Shown: in pieces, positions 1 through 7,713 of the stretch | Position numbering within the stretch: position 1 is the stretch's first letter | How the letters are laid out: each line of letters starts with the position of its first letter | Assembly: GCF_034424315.1 (NCBI RefSeq) | Contig: NZ_CP139972.1 | Location: forward strand, 124,001 to 188,000 | Source of the DNA: Chitinophaga sancti | GTDB taxonomy: Bacteria; Bacteroidota; Bacteroidia; Chitinophagales; Chitinophagaceae | DNA length: 64,000 nt | Direction: 5' to 3' | The notes under the pieces: model-generated | What the model was told of the DNA's origin: nothing | Seen by the model: only the letters and a program-made list of their open reading frames with translations | The model's database searches: none | Made by a program: the position numbers and the translations under genes

Positions 1-1031
1 CCGCCAATGCAACTTCCCTCAACCGTTTTTATATGGCTGCCGGGAAACTACTGAATGCCCCGGCAAAGAATATAGCATTTACCAGCAGTGCGACCAATAG
101 TTTTGCCAGGGCATTGTCGTGCATTCCTTTTAAAAAAGGAGATGTGGTGATCATTGCCAATGAGGATTATGCGAGCAACCAGTTGCAGTTCCTCTCCCTG
201 GAAGAGCGTTTTGGCATAGCGCTGATCCGTGCACATAGCCTCCCCGAAGGCGGTGTGGATGTAGATCACATGACTTCCCTGATTAAAGAAAAGCATCCCC
301 GGCTTGTATCGCTTACACATGTACCATCCAATACCGGGTTGATCCAGCCCGTTGCTGCGATAGGGAAAGTATGCCGCGAACTGGAGATCCCATATCTTGT
401 AGATGCATGTCAGTCTGTCGGACAGCTGCCGCTGGATGTGGAAGCAATAGGCTGTGATTTTCTCTGTGGTACGATGCGGAAATTCCTGCGCGGACCAAGG
501 GGAGCTGGCCTGCTGTATGTATCTGACAGGATCCTGCACAAACCCTGGTATCCTTTATTCCTGGATATGTATGCCGCTACCTGGACGGATGATGATACCT
601 TCGTGACAGCACCTGATGCAAAACGATTCCAGGACTGGGAGCAGAATTATGCGTTATTATCCGGCAGTTATGCAGCGATCCATTATGCGAATGAAATCGG
701 TTTGCAGAATATAGCAGATCGTAATAGGTATTTAGGTAGCCTGCTGCGGCCGCGATTACAGGCATTGCCGGGTGTGACATTGCTGGATAAAGGAACAGCA
801 CTGGCCAGTATTATTACCCTGACTGCGCCGGTGAGTGATCCGCAGTGGTTGCTGACTTCACTGAGAGAACGGCATATTAATACAGCCGTGAGCGTGACTG
901 CAAGTGCGCTGATTGATCTGAAATCGAAAGGAGTGAACTGGGCACTGCGTATTGCGCCGCATTATTTTAATACAGAAGAAGAGATTGATCTATTGCTGGA
1001 TGCGCTGGAATCATTATTTGCGAATCCTTAA
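1..1031 (+). CDS. PLP-dependent aminotransferase class V-fold enzyme, EgtE-like (5' end cut by window)
   Basis: The reading frame is open from base 3 to the stop, so the Met at 33 is probably internal and the gene begins outside the window. The fold-type I aminotransferase class V signature is clear. Counting from the Met at 33, D124 and Q127 lie in the VDACQSVG segment and the PLP-binding lysine is K150 in GTMRKFLRGPRG. The family includes cysteine desulfurases, isopenicillin epimerases and EgtE, the C-S lyase that turns the hercynyl-cysteine sulfoxide into ergothioneine. The gene converges on egtD with only a shared terminator between them. This makes an EgtE-like role the best guess, but it is inferred from context: the fold alone does not separate EgtE from other lyases or transaminases. 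Confidence 0.8.
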   Translation, partial: ANATSLNRFYMAAGKLLNAPAKNIAFTSSATNSFARALSCIPFKKGDVVIIANEDYASNQLQFLSLEERFGIALIRAHSLPEGGVDVDHMTSLIKEKHPRLVSLTHVPSNTGLIQPVAAIGKVCRELEIPYLVDACQSVGQLPLDVEAIGCDFLCGTMRKFLRGPRGAGLLYVSDRILHKPWYPLFLDMYAATWTDDDTFVTAPDAKRFQDWEQNYALLSGSYAAIHYANEIGLQNIADRNRYLGSLLRPRLQALPGVTLLDKGTALASIITLTAPVSDPQWLLTSLRERHINTAVSVTASALIDLKSKGVNWALRIAPHYFNTEEEIDLLLDALESLFANP

Positions 1032-1034
1032 AAA

Positions 1035-1072
1035 TTTAAAAGTGCTGTTGCGTAAGCAACAGCACTTTTAAA
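1035..1072. terminator. Bidirectional intrinsic terminator between egtE-like gene and egtD
   Basis: A perfect 17-bp inverted repeat (arms 1035-1051 and 1056-1072) encloses a 4-nt loop, GTAA. A-rich and T-rich ends on both sides give each strand a T-run after the stem. It fills the whole gap between two convergent stop codons and so can stop transcription from both sides. Confidence 0.85.
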
Positions 1073-2065
1073 TCAGGCTTGCCATAAACTATCTACAAAC
1101 CATCCCTTCTTATCCCTGAAATGCGCTATCGGCTCAAATCCCGCCTGTATTGCCAGTTTCTCCGATTCGTCCACACTATACTTCTGCGAAATCTCCATGT
1201 AAATCGTTTCATGCAGCTTAAACTCAATCACCTCATTTAATACCTTTACCTGCTGATCCTCCAGGCTTACCAGGTAACTCTTGCAAGCCCCTGTACCCGG
1301 ATCATAGGTGGCATAATGATCAAACTTCGTCAGATCAAAATCCGCTTCCATCTCCCGGTTAATCCTCGTGAGCAGGTTCAGGTTAAACTCCTTCGTAATC
1401 CCTCCCGCATCGTTATATGCATTCAAAATAATCTGGGGATGCTTCTTCAGGTCAAAGCCTGTCAGCAACATATCGCCAGGCTGTAAATAATTGCGCAACT
1501 GGCGGCAGAACTTACGGGTTTCTGCAGGCGTGAAATTCCCGATATTGCCACCCATACACAGTACTACTTTGGGCCTTGCAGACAAGGTCTGTAGCATGCG
1601 CAGCATCTCGAAATATTCACCATGCAGGCCATGTACCTGCAGCGCGGGCAGGCGTTCTGGTAAGTGCTGCTCCAGTTGACTGATCACATTTGCACTGATG
1701 TCAATGGGGTAGTAAGTGAAAGAGTGATCTACCTGTAGTAATTCCTGTAAGAGATGTACGGACTTGGTGGCATCACCTGCGCCCAGTTCCACTACATCGA
1801 AAGTATCTGTGAGCGAAGCGATCAGTGCGCTGATCTGCGCTGATTGTTCCCGCATGATCTCCATCTCACAATTCGTCGGATAGTATTCCGGACAAGCCAT
1901 AATGCGCTGAAAGATCCGGTCTCCGTTATCATCATAAAAATACTTTGCGTCGAGGTATTTGTCCTTTGCATGCAATCCCTGCAATACATCATGATGGAAA
2001 GCTGGTAATTGTTCCTGTTTCGGGGTCAATACAGTGAAAGCATTCATTACAGAGGTGGTAGCCAT
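1073..2065 (-). CDS. egtD: L-histidine N-alpha-methyltransferase
   Basis: EgtD transfers three methyl groups from SAM to histidine, giving hercynine, the first step of ergothioneine synthesis. Visible evidence: the SAM-binding glycine motif VVELGAGDATKS at residues 91-102, and the family's N-terminal stretch YFYDDNGD...PEYYPTNCE around residues 42-67 (many relatives have Arg where this has Asn). At 330 residues it has normal length for a stand-alone EgtD. It starts 27 nt after the egtB stop and is the last gene of the egtV-egtU-egtB-egtD operon. Its own stop codon abuts the shared terminator. A second Met at residue 7 is a possible alternative start. Confidence 0.93.
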   Translation of the reverse strand: MATTSVMNAFTVLTPKQEQLPAFHHDVLQGLHAKDKYLDAKYFYDDNGDRIFQRIMACPEYYPTNCEMEIMREQSAQISALIASLTDTFDVVELGAGDATKSVHLLQELLQVDHSFTYYPIDISANVISQLEQHLPERLPALQVHGLHGEYFEMLRMLQTLSARPKVVLCMGGNIGNFTPAETRKFCRQLRNYLQPGDMLLTGFDLKKHPQIILNAYNDAGGITKEFNLNLLTRINREMEADFDLTKFDHYATYDPGTGACKSYLVSLEDQQVKVLNEVIEFKLHETIYMEISQKYSVDESEKLAIQAGFEPIAHFRDKKGWFVDSLWQA

Positions 2066-2092
2066 AATGTAAACTTAATTGTTGAATAAGAA

Positions 2093-3241
2093 TTATTTAG
2101 CTAATCTGATGCCAGTATATTGCCATCTCAGTGGAGGATGGAAAAAATTCCTGTAGGTAATGCGGCTATGCCCCGGCGGAGTGGCTACAGAACCGCCCCT
2201 CAGCACCATCTGGCTCACCATGAACTTTCCGTTATATTCTCCGATCGCACCGGGTGCTTTTACAAAACCGGGATAAGGGAGGTAGGCACTTTCTGTCCAT
2301 TCCCATCTTTCTCCCCACGCCAGTTGCGCTGCCGCAGCTTCCCATTCATTTTCTGTAGGGAGGCGTAATCCTTTCCAGGATGCATATGCAGTGGCTTCGT
2401 AATAACTGATATGGGCAAGTGGCTGATTGGGGGCTATGAGTTGCAAACCTTTCAGGGTGTAATTCATCCACTGACCATCTACTTCGTGCCAGTACAGCGG
2501 TGATTTTACCTGGTTTGTTTTTACCCAATCCCAGCCTTCAGCATGCCAGTGGCGGAAGTCCGTGTATCCGCCGGCCTGCATGAATTCCAGGTATTCTTTA
2601 TTTGTCACAAGTGCATTGCTGATGCTATATTCCTCCAGGTACACCTTGTGCCGGTTCAGTTCGTTGTCAAAACAAAACCCGTTTCCTGTATGACCTATTT
2701 CGTAGATCCCGGCAGGCATTTTTATAAACTCAGCAGCCGTGATGTTTCTTTCTTTGAAACAGTAGTCTTCCTGGTAAGCGGGGAAGAGGGGATTATGACC
2801 AAGGATGTATTTGATATCGGTGATCAGTAATTCCTGGTGTTGTTCTTCGTGGTTTAATCCGAGAGTGATGAGGGTATGTAGTTCATTAGAAATTTCCTGT
2901 TCTAACAATTGAGTCATTTGCTCGTCTACATAGGATCTGTATTTGTATACATCCGTTACCCCCGGTCTGCTCAGGTTGCCCCGGTCTGTACGGATCACTC
3001 TTGCACCTACGGATTCATAATAACTATTGAACACGAAATTATAATCAGGATTAAAGACCTTATAATCCTTCAGGTTAGGTTGCAATACAAATGTTTCAAA
3101 GAACCAGGTCGTATGGCCCAGGTGCCACTTGGGCGGACTCACATCTACCACAGGTTGTACAACATAGTCCTCTGTTTGTAATGGCGCGCATATGCTCACA
3201 GATCTTTGGCGCACGATGTCAAAAGCTTGCTTTAATTCCAT
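2093..3241 (-). CDS. egtB: Ergothioneine biosynthesis sulfoxide synthase EgtB
   Basis: EgtB is the non-haem iron enzyme that joins hercynine to a thiol (gamma-glutamylcysteine or cysteine) as a sulfoxide. The protein has an N-terminal DinB-like domain with the probable three-histidine iron site: H43 in LGHTTWF, and H131 and H135 in NHEEQHQE. The C-terminal formylglycine-generating-enzyme-like fold ends in a typical LRGGS...RNFF...GIRL region. At 382 residues it is somewhat shorter than the mycobacterial enzyme as I recall it. It lacks the C-terminal methyltransferase of the related OvoA. Its start overlaps the end of egtU by 10 nt, suggesting translational coupling. No egtA or egtC is visible nearby, so the thiol donor may be cysteine itself; that is inference. 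Confidence 0.93.
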   Translation of the reverse strand: MELKQAFDIVRQRSVSICAPLQTEDYVVQPVVDVSPPKWHLGHTTWFFETFVLQPNLKDYKVFNPDYNFVFNSYYESVGARVIRTDRGNLSRPGVTDVYKYRSYVDEQMTQLLEQEISNELHTLITLGLNHEEQHQELLITDIKYILGHNPLFPAYQEDYCFKERNITAAEFIKMPAGIYEIGHTGNGFCFDNELNRHKVYLEEYSISNALVTNKEYLEFMQAGGYTDFRHWHAEGWDWVKTNQVKSPLYWHEVDGQWMNYTLKGLQLIAPNQPLAHISYYEATAYASWKGLRLPTENEWEAAAAQLAWGERWEWTESAYLPYPGFVKAPGAIGEYNGKFMVSQMVLRGGSVATPPGHSRITYRNFFHPPLRWQYTGIRLAK

Positions 3242-4779
3242 TGTAAGTATTTTGTCAGGTCGCTGATAGTCTTTATTTGTAAGGCACTGGCCTGTTGTCT
3301 CCGCATCATGAGTGCGTATGTATTATTGAATCCTACGGGTGTCAGCCATTTTATATGATAACGTTGTTGAAAAGCACCGGCTACATAGTCGTATACTTTA
3401 TCTGCATTGCCCCCGAGGGAATCGAGGGTAGCTGGTGCTGCCTGCAATATCACAAGCAGACCGGTACCGGTATATTCGGGGTAGAGGTCAATCTGTGCAT
3501 TCGTCAGTGCTTCAAAGCAGATCTTAGTACCTCCCAGACCGGTTTTTGTTTCTACCTGCAGATCGGTGTAACCTTCGACCAGTAATTTGTACATATTGGC
3601 GAGGATGTAGCCATCACCAAAGATCTTGGCACCGATACGGATCGTACCTTTTGCACCCGCTCCGGGTGATTGCAGCAAATGGTGGGCGTCGAGAAACTCC
3701 TTAGCAACAACAGCCGGGGACTGTTTTAAGATATCTACCCGGTAATTCAATGCTGTCATGATACTATCATTAATTGTACCAGACAGTTTATTGAGTGCAG
3801 GTGCCAGTTCCGGATATTTATCCAGTACATCCTGGCGCACGATAGGGGCGGCGTAATAAGGCGGAAAGATGTGTTTATCATCCTGCAATACCTGGAGGTC
3901 ATAGGCCTTTACGCGGCCATCGGTACTGCTGCCACTGATCACGTCTATTTTTTTATCGTAAGCGGCTTTGTACATGATCATATCACTGATCACCACGGTA
4001 CGGATCTTTAAACCATAGATCTTTTTTAAACCGATATCGCCATCATTCCGGCCCATGAATTCAGGCGTAAATCCTGCGAGTAACCTGGAGCCGTAGAAAT
4101 CAGGGAGCAAGTAGAAGGAAGACAATACGAGAATGAACAAAGGCATCAGGAATATCTTCCGGAACCTGATGCGCGACAATCCCCAGTCGAATAGGATAGC
4201 GAGCAAGGCCGCAGGAATAGCTCCTGCTAAGATCATGTTCGTATTGTTGAGGGCAATGCCGCCGAAGATGAATTCACCTAAGCCACCGGCAGCAATGTAT
4301 GCCGCGAGGGTAGCCACGCCTACATTGATCACGGTGGCCGTGCGCACCCCTGCGAGTAATACCGGCATGGCCAGCGGTAACTGTATTTTGAAAAGCAGCT
4401 GGTGTGGACTCATACCAATACCTGTTGCCGCCTCTGTAATTGCCGGATCAACCTGTGTGATGCCGGTATAGGTATTACGTACAATTGGCAGCAGTGCATA
4501 TAAAAACAGGGCAACAATCGCTGGCGCAGGACCGATACCCAGCAAGGGAATCATTACGCCTAATAGCGCGATACTGGGGATGGTTTGCAGTATGCCTGCG
4601 AAGCCAAGCACTGCACCTGCCATTTTCGGTTTGCGGGAGATGGCGATACCCAGGGGCACACCAATCACTACGGCAATTAATAACGAGATAAAGGTAAGGC
4701 CGATATGTTGCAGGGTTTGTTCCAGGATCTTGCCGGATTCCTGCTGAAGAAAATCAATGAAGCTGTTAGCTGGTTCCAT
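3232..4779 (-). CDS. egtU: EgtU-like ABC permease fused to a circularly permuted substrate-binding domain
   Basis: Residues 1-205 are an OpuC/ProW-type permease: about five membrane segments, with the EAA-like loop near DPAITEAATGIGMSP (111-125). A further membrane anchor at 208-226 leads to a periplasmic OpuAC/EgtU-type binding domain. The order of that domain is unusual. Residues 235-369 match the normal C-terminal half (FTPEFMGRNDGD, SSTDGRVKAYDL, DDKHIFPPYYAAP, LNYRVD, VVAKEFL). Residues 379-515 match the normal N-terminal half (IRIGAKIFGDGYI, GLGGTKICFEAL, DLYPEYTGTGL, GFNNTYAL, ISDLTKY). They are joined by a short Gly/Ala linker (371-378). EgtUV of Streptococcus pneumoniae and Helicobacter pylori import ergothioneine; the egtBD neighbours point to the same ligand or a precursor. 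Betaine or choline transport remains possible. Confidence 0.85.
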   Translation of the reverse strand: MEPANSFIDFLQQESGKILEQTLQHIGLTFISLLIAVVIGVPLGIAISRKPKMAGAVLGFAGILQTIPSIALLGVMIPLLGIGPAPAIVALFLYALLPIVRNTYTGITQVDPAITEAATGIGMSPHQLLFKIQLPLAMPVLLAGVRTATVINVGVATLAAYIAAGGLGEFIFGGIALNNTNMILAGAIPAALLAILFDWGLSRIRFRKIFLMPLFILVLSSFYLLPDFYGSRLLAGFTPEFMGRNDGDIGLKKIYGLKIRTVVISDMIMYKAAYDKKIDVISGSSTDGRVKAYDLQVLQDDKHIFPPYYAAPIVRQDVLDKYPELAPALNKLSGTINDSIMTALNYRVDILKQSPAVVAKEFLDAHHLLQSPGAGAKGTIRIGAKIFGDGYILANMYKLLVEGYTDLQVETKTGLGGTKICFEALTNAQIDLYPEYTGTGLLVILQAAPATLDSLGGNADKVYDYVAGAFQQRYHIKWLTPVGFNNTYALMMRRQQASALQIKTISDLTKYLQWN

Positions 4780-5665
4780 GCATTTGTTTAGATTGCCTGT
4801 ACTGGTCTACGGCATCCAGCAGTATATTGCGCGGCATGCCGGCGGCGATGGCATCCCATACGGTGAGGGTATCATCGCCATTGAGATTTGCTAACCATGG
4901 CCGGAGACCGGCAATCGTGAGCGCTTTCAGTTCCAGTACAAAGCGGTGTTCATCAAAAAAAGACCTGACAAAGTCATTAGCAGGTGAAAATAGGAGTTCG
5001 GCGGGAGTGCCGGTTTGCTGTACTTTGCCTTTGTCCATGAGACAAATGCGGGTGCCCAGTTCGAAGGCTTCCTGCACATCATGGGTGACCATGATGATCG
5101 TCTTATGTTGGATCTCGTCGAGTGCGCGAAATTCTTTTCTTACACTGGTGCGGGTCACGGGGTCCAGTGCACCAAAGGGTTCATCCATGAGCAGTACGGG
5201 AGGATCTGCGGCCAGTGCGCGGGCCAGTCCTACACGTTGCTGTTGTCCGCCGCTGAGTTGTTGGGGATAGGCATGGAGGTAATCCGATACCGGGAGGTGA
5301 AGTTTTTCCATGAGGGAGGAAACCCTGGCTTTGATCCGGCCTGGATCCCATTTCAGCAGACCCGGAACTACACCTATGTTTTCAGCAACGGTGTAGTGCG
5401 GAAAAAGACCGTGGTACTGAAGTACATAACCGATGCTTCTGCGCAGTGATTCCAGTCGCTGTGTTTCTACGGCATCACCATTTACATAGATGTGACCACT
5501 ATCGGGTAATAAAAGTCGGTTGATCATCCTGAGCGTCGTTGTCTTGCCACTTCCACTGGTGCCCAGTAGTATGAGTGTTTCTCCTGCATTCACCTGGAAT
5601 GAAACAGCAGAAACGGCGGGCTTCCCGTTGAGGAATGACTTGCTCACATTTTCCAGTTTGATCAT
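4766..5665 (-). CDS. egtV: ABC transporter ATPase, EgtV/OpuCA-like
   Basis: This is the ATP-hydrolysing subunit for the downstream permease/binding protein. Walker A is GTSGSGKT at 35-42, the signature LSGGQ is at 137-141, Walker B is LLMDE at 158-162 and the switch histidine is H195 in MVTHD. The region after the nucleotide-binding domain (about 225-299) is shorter than the tandem CBS domains of OpuA-type osmoregulated ATPases. That argues against osmotic control. It overlaps egtU by 14 nt and is the first gene of the four-gene ergothioneine operon. An 89-bp gap separates it from the flavin reductase gene upstream on the same strand, so the operon may have its own promoter there or share one. 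Confidence 0.9.
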   Translation of the reverse strand: MIKLENVSKSFLNGKPAVSAVSFQVNAGETLILLGTSGSGKTTTLRMINRLLLPDSGHIYVNGDAVETQRLESLRRSIGYVLQYHGLFPHYTVAENIGVVPGLLKWDPGRIKARVSSLMEKLHLPVSDYLHAYPQQLSGGQQQRVGLARALAADPPVLLMDEPFGALDPVTRTSVRKEFRALDEIQHKTIIMVTHDVQEAFELGTRICLMDKGKVQQTGTPAELLFSPANDFVRSFFDEHRFVLELKALTIAGLRPWLANLNGDDTLTVWDAIAAGMPRNILLDAVDQYRQSKQMHGTS

Positions 5666-5754
5666 ATGGGGAGTAAATTACTCATATTGTTGATAGGAAA
5701 AACTTTATGCGGGAGAATCCGTGAATTGTACAAATGGTTCCGTAATAAGTACAA

Positions 5755-7134
5755 TCAATCAGTAATGGTCATGAAAAGATTGTTCAACGATTCCGTGTAC
5801 AGCGGATGTGCAAAGATCATTTCTCTGAGTTGCTGTGCGGTCATACCGGCCATCATGGCAATTTGTAAAACGCTCATGATCTCACCGCCGTTATGACCAA
5901 GAATAGCAGCACCGAGAATTTTGCCACTGCCTTTTTCTACCACGGCTTTCATGAAACCATCGGTGTGTCCTGTTTCAATGGCGCGTGCTACTTTTGTCAT
6001 ATCCAGGCAAGCCACCTGTATCTCCAATCCTTTTTCGCGTGCATCCTTTTCCGTTAGTCCGATACGGCCTAGTTGCGGGTCAGTGAATACACAATAGGGA
6101 ACGGGTCTGCCGCTGGTTGTTGCCTGCTCTTTGTGCAGCAGGTTTTTGAGCAGGATGAGGTGATCGTTGTAAGAGATATGTGTGAATGCAGGACCGCCTT
6201 TTACATCTCCAAGGGCATAGATGCCAGCTACGGAAGTTTCCAGTTGATCATTCACCGGGATGAAACCTTTTTCGTCGAGGGTAATGCCTGCATTTTCTAC
6301 ATGCAATTCCTTTGTCTGTGCTACGCGGCCGGAGGCAAGGAGCAGGTGAGAGCCGGTAATGGTTTTACTTTCTCCATGGGTATTGAGCACTACTCTGACC
6401 ACATCGCCGTGGGCTTCAACCTGTTTGACAGTGGCACCGGTATGTACGGTAATACCAGCTCCTTCCATGATTTTTTTCATGGCGGCAGATACATCATCGT
6501 CTTCTCTCTTCAGCAAATTTGAGCGTTCAATAATGGTGACCTGCGTACCGAGGCGGCGGAATAGCTGGCCGAATTCCAGGCCAATGTAGCTACCACCTAA
6601 AACGATGAGGTGGGAGGGAAGTACCTGGAGATCGAGAACGGTCGTATTGGTAAGATAGGGTACCTGCGCAAGGCCGGGTAAATCCGGGATCTTAGGGGAT
6701 GCCCCTGTATTGATGAATACCTGGCCGGCGCTAATGGTTTCTGTGTTGCCGGTACGGAGCTTAATATCTATGGTTTTTGGGCCGCTGAAACTGGCAGTGC
6801 CATAGAAGATGCTAAGCCCATCCGTTTTTTCCAGTCCTTTGGTAGCGCCGTCCCGGAAGGAACTGACAATCTCATTTTTCCTGGCCACGATCTTTTCAAA
6901 ATCAACCTGGTAAGCGGGCACTGTAATCCCCCATTGCCTGCTATTGGCCACCGTATAGGCTACTTCGGCACAGGCAATCATTGCTTTTGTGGGAGTGCAT
7001 CCATCGTTGATGCAGGTACCGCCAATCCATCGTTTTTCTATGATAGCTGTTTTCCAGCCTGCTTTTGCCAGTTTTTTTGCCAGGGGTACACCGCCCTGAC
7101 CAGCACCAATGATGATCGCATCGAATTTTTGCAT
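5755..7134 (-). CDS. FAD-dependent pyridine nucleotide-disulfide oxidoreductase (mercuric reductase / lipoamide dehydrogenase family)
   Basis: A class I flavoprotein disulfide reductase. The FAD-binding motif IIIGAGQGG is at the N-terminus, the redox-active pair is C41 and C46 in GGTCINDGC, a second dinucleotide motif (VLGGSYIGLEFG) binds NAD(P)H, and the C-terminal dimerisation domain ends with FAHPLYTESL. I placed the start at the Met just before QKFDAIII because nine extra residues from the Met at 7161 add nothing conserved. It lacks the extra C-terminal cysteines of true mercuric reductases and an N-terminal HMA domain. The substrate is therefore open: lipoamide, a small disulfide, or a quinone. 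It is 32 nt downstream of the DUF427 gene and 89 bp upstream of egtV. A link to thiol redox balance is plausible but unproven. Confidence 0.85.
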   Translation of the reverse strand: MQKFDAIIIGAGQGGVPLAKKLAKAGWKTAIIEKRWIGGTCINDGCTPTKAMIACAEVAYTVANSRQWGITVPAYQVDFEKIVARKNEIVSSFRDGATKGLEKTDGLSIFYGTASFSGPKTIDIKLRTGNTETISAGQVFINTGASPKIPDLPGLAQVPYLTNTTVLDLQVLPSHLIVLGGSYIGLEFGQLFRRLGTQVTIIERSNLLKREDDDVSAAMKKIMEGAGITVHTGATVKQVEAHGDVVRVVLNTHGESKTITGSHLLLASGRVAQTKELHVENAGITLDEKGFIPVNDQLETSVAGIYALGDVKGGPAFTHISYNDHLILLKNLLHKEQATTSGRPVPYCVFTDPQLGRIGLTEKDAREKGLEIQVACLDMTKVARAIETGHTDGFMKAVVEKGSGKILGAAILGHNGGEIMSVLQIAMMAGMTAQQLREMIFAHPLYTESLNNLFMTITD

Positions 7135-7166
7135 TCCCGGGTTTTTAGTAAGTAGGATCAATTAGG

Positions 7167-7448
7167 TTACCGTAGCACCTCGACACCTTTCCAGAAGGCG
7201 ATGTAACCTTTTATATTGTTCGCAGCATCTTTCGGATCAGGATAGTACCAGGCTGCGTCTTTGTTTACTTTTCCATCCACCGTTATATCATAATAGGAGG
7301 CTTCTCCTTTCCATGGACAAATGGTATGGGTCTTACTTGGACTGAGCATTTCCTGTTTTACTGCTTCCGGGGGAAAGTAATGATTGTGTTCGACTACCAC
7401 CGTTTTTTCGCTTTCTGCTATTACTTCCTTTTGCCAGATTGCTTTCAT
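7167..7448 (-). CDS. DUF427 domain protein
   Basis: A 93-residue protein that matches the small DUF427 family along its whole length. The recognisable blocks are THTICPWKGEASYYDI around residues 40-55, then WYYPDPKDAA and a C-terminal GYIAFWKGVEV. The family is a compact mostly-beta cytoplasmic fold with no established reaction. There is no signal peptide or membrane segment. It is the first gene of a two-gene set with the flavin reductase, reading away from the exosortase locus. The 265-bp gap to that divergent locus probably holds both promoters. Confidence 0.85.
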   Translation of the reverse strand: MKAIWQKEVIAESEKTVVVEHNHYFPPEAVKQEMLSPSKTHTICPWKGEASYYDITVDGKVNKDAAWYYPDPKDAANNIKGYIAFWKGVEVLR

Positions 7449-7620
7449 CGAGTTGTCGTTTAAGGTGTTATGAATTCGTGGACAAATTTTATACCAGTGG
7501 GATTATTCTTGTATCAAGGTCTGCGCGATTGAATGACTTCCTTATCTGAAATTAAAAATGGACATAGAAGGTAAGAAAAATAATTGAGAAATGACTTGCC
7601 TGGTTCAAACTATTTCCTTT

Positions 7621-7703
7621 ACTTTGTACTTCAAAGTGAAAGCTTTGAAGGTAAATTGGCGCTGGCCGATTTTTTTAGCCCTATTAACTTTGAAATACAA
7701 AGT
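7621..7703. promoter_or_regulatory. Two operator-like palindromes ACTTTG-N5-CAAAGT upstream of the exosortase-N operon
   Basis: Two 17-bp dyads, ACTTTGTACTTCAAAGT (7621-7637) and ACTTTGAAATACAAAGT (7687-7703), lie 66 bp apart centre to centre. Being near six helical turns, they could face the same side of the DNA. The second contains TAACTTTG (7685-7692), a perfect match to the Bacteroidota -7 element TAnnTTTG, and ends 10 bp before the chosen start codon. A regulator bound there would block the promoter. The regulator is unknown. Confidence 0.55.
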
Positions 7704-7713
7704 ACTTTATTTT

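Noticed and set aside
3232..4779. Reading the EgtU frame as a frameshifted or misassembled gene
   Set aside because: The frame is continuous, each landmark occurs once, and the two halves meet in a plausible linker, so a permutation explains it better than an error.
7591..7713. Upstream start for the VIT-domain protein
   Set aside because: The extension runs through the two palindromes and the -7 box and adds no conserved sequence.
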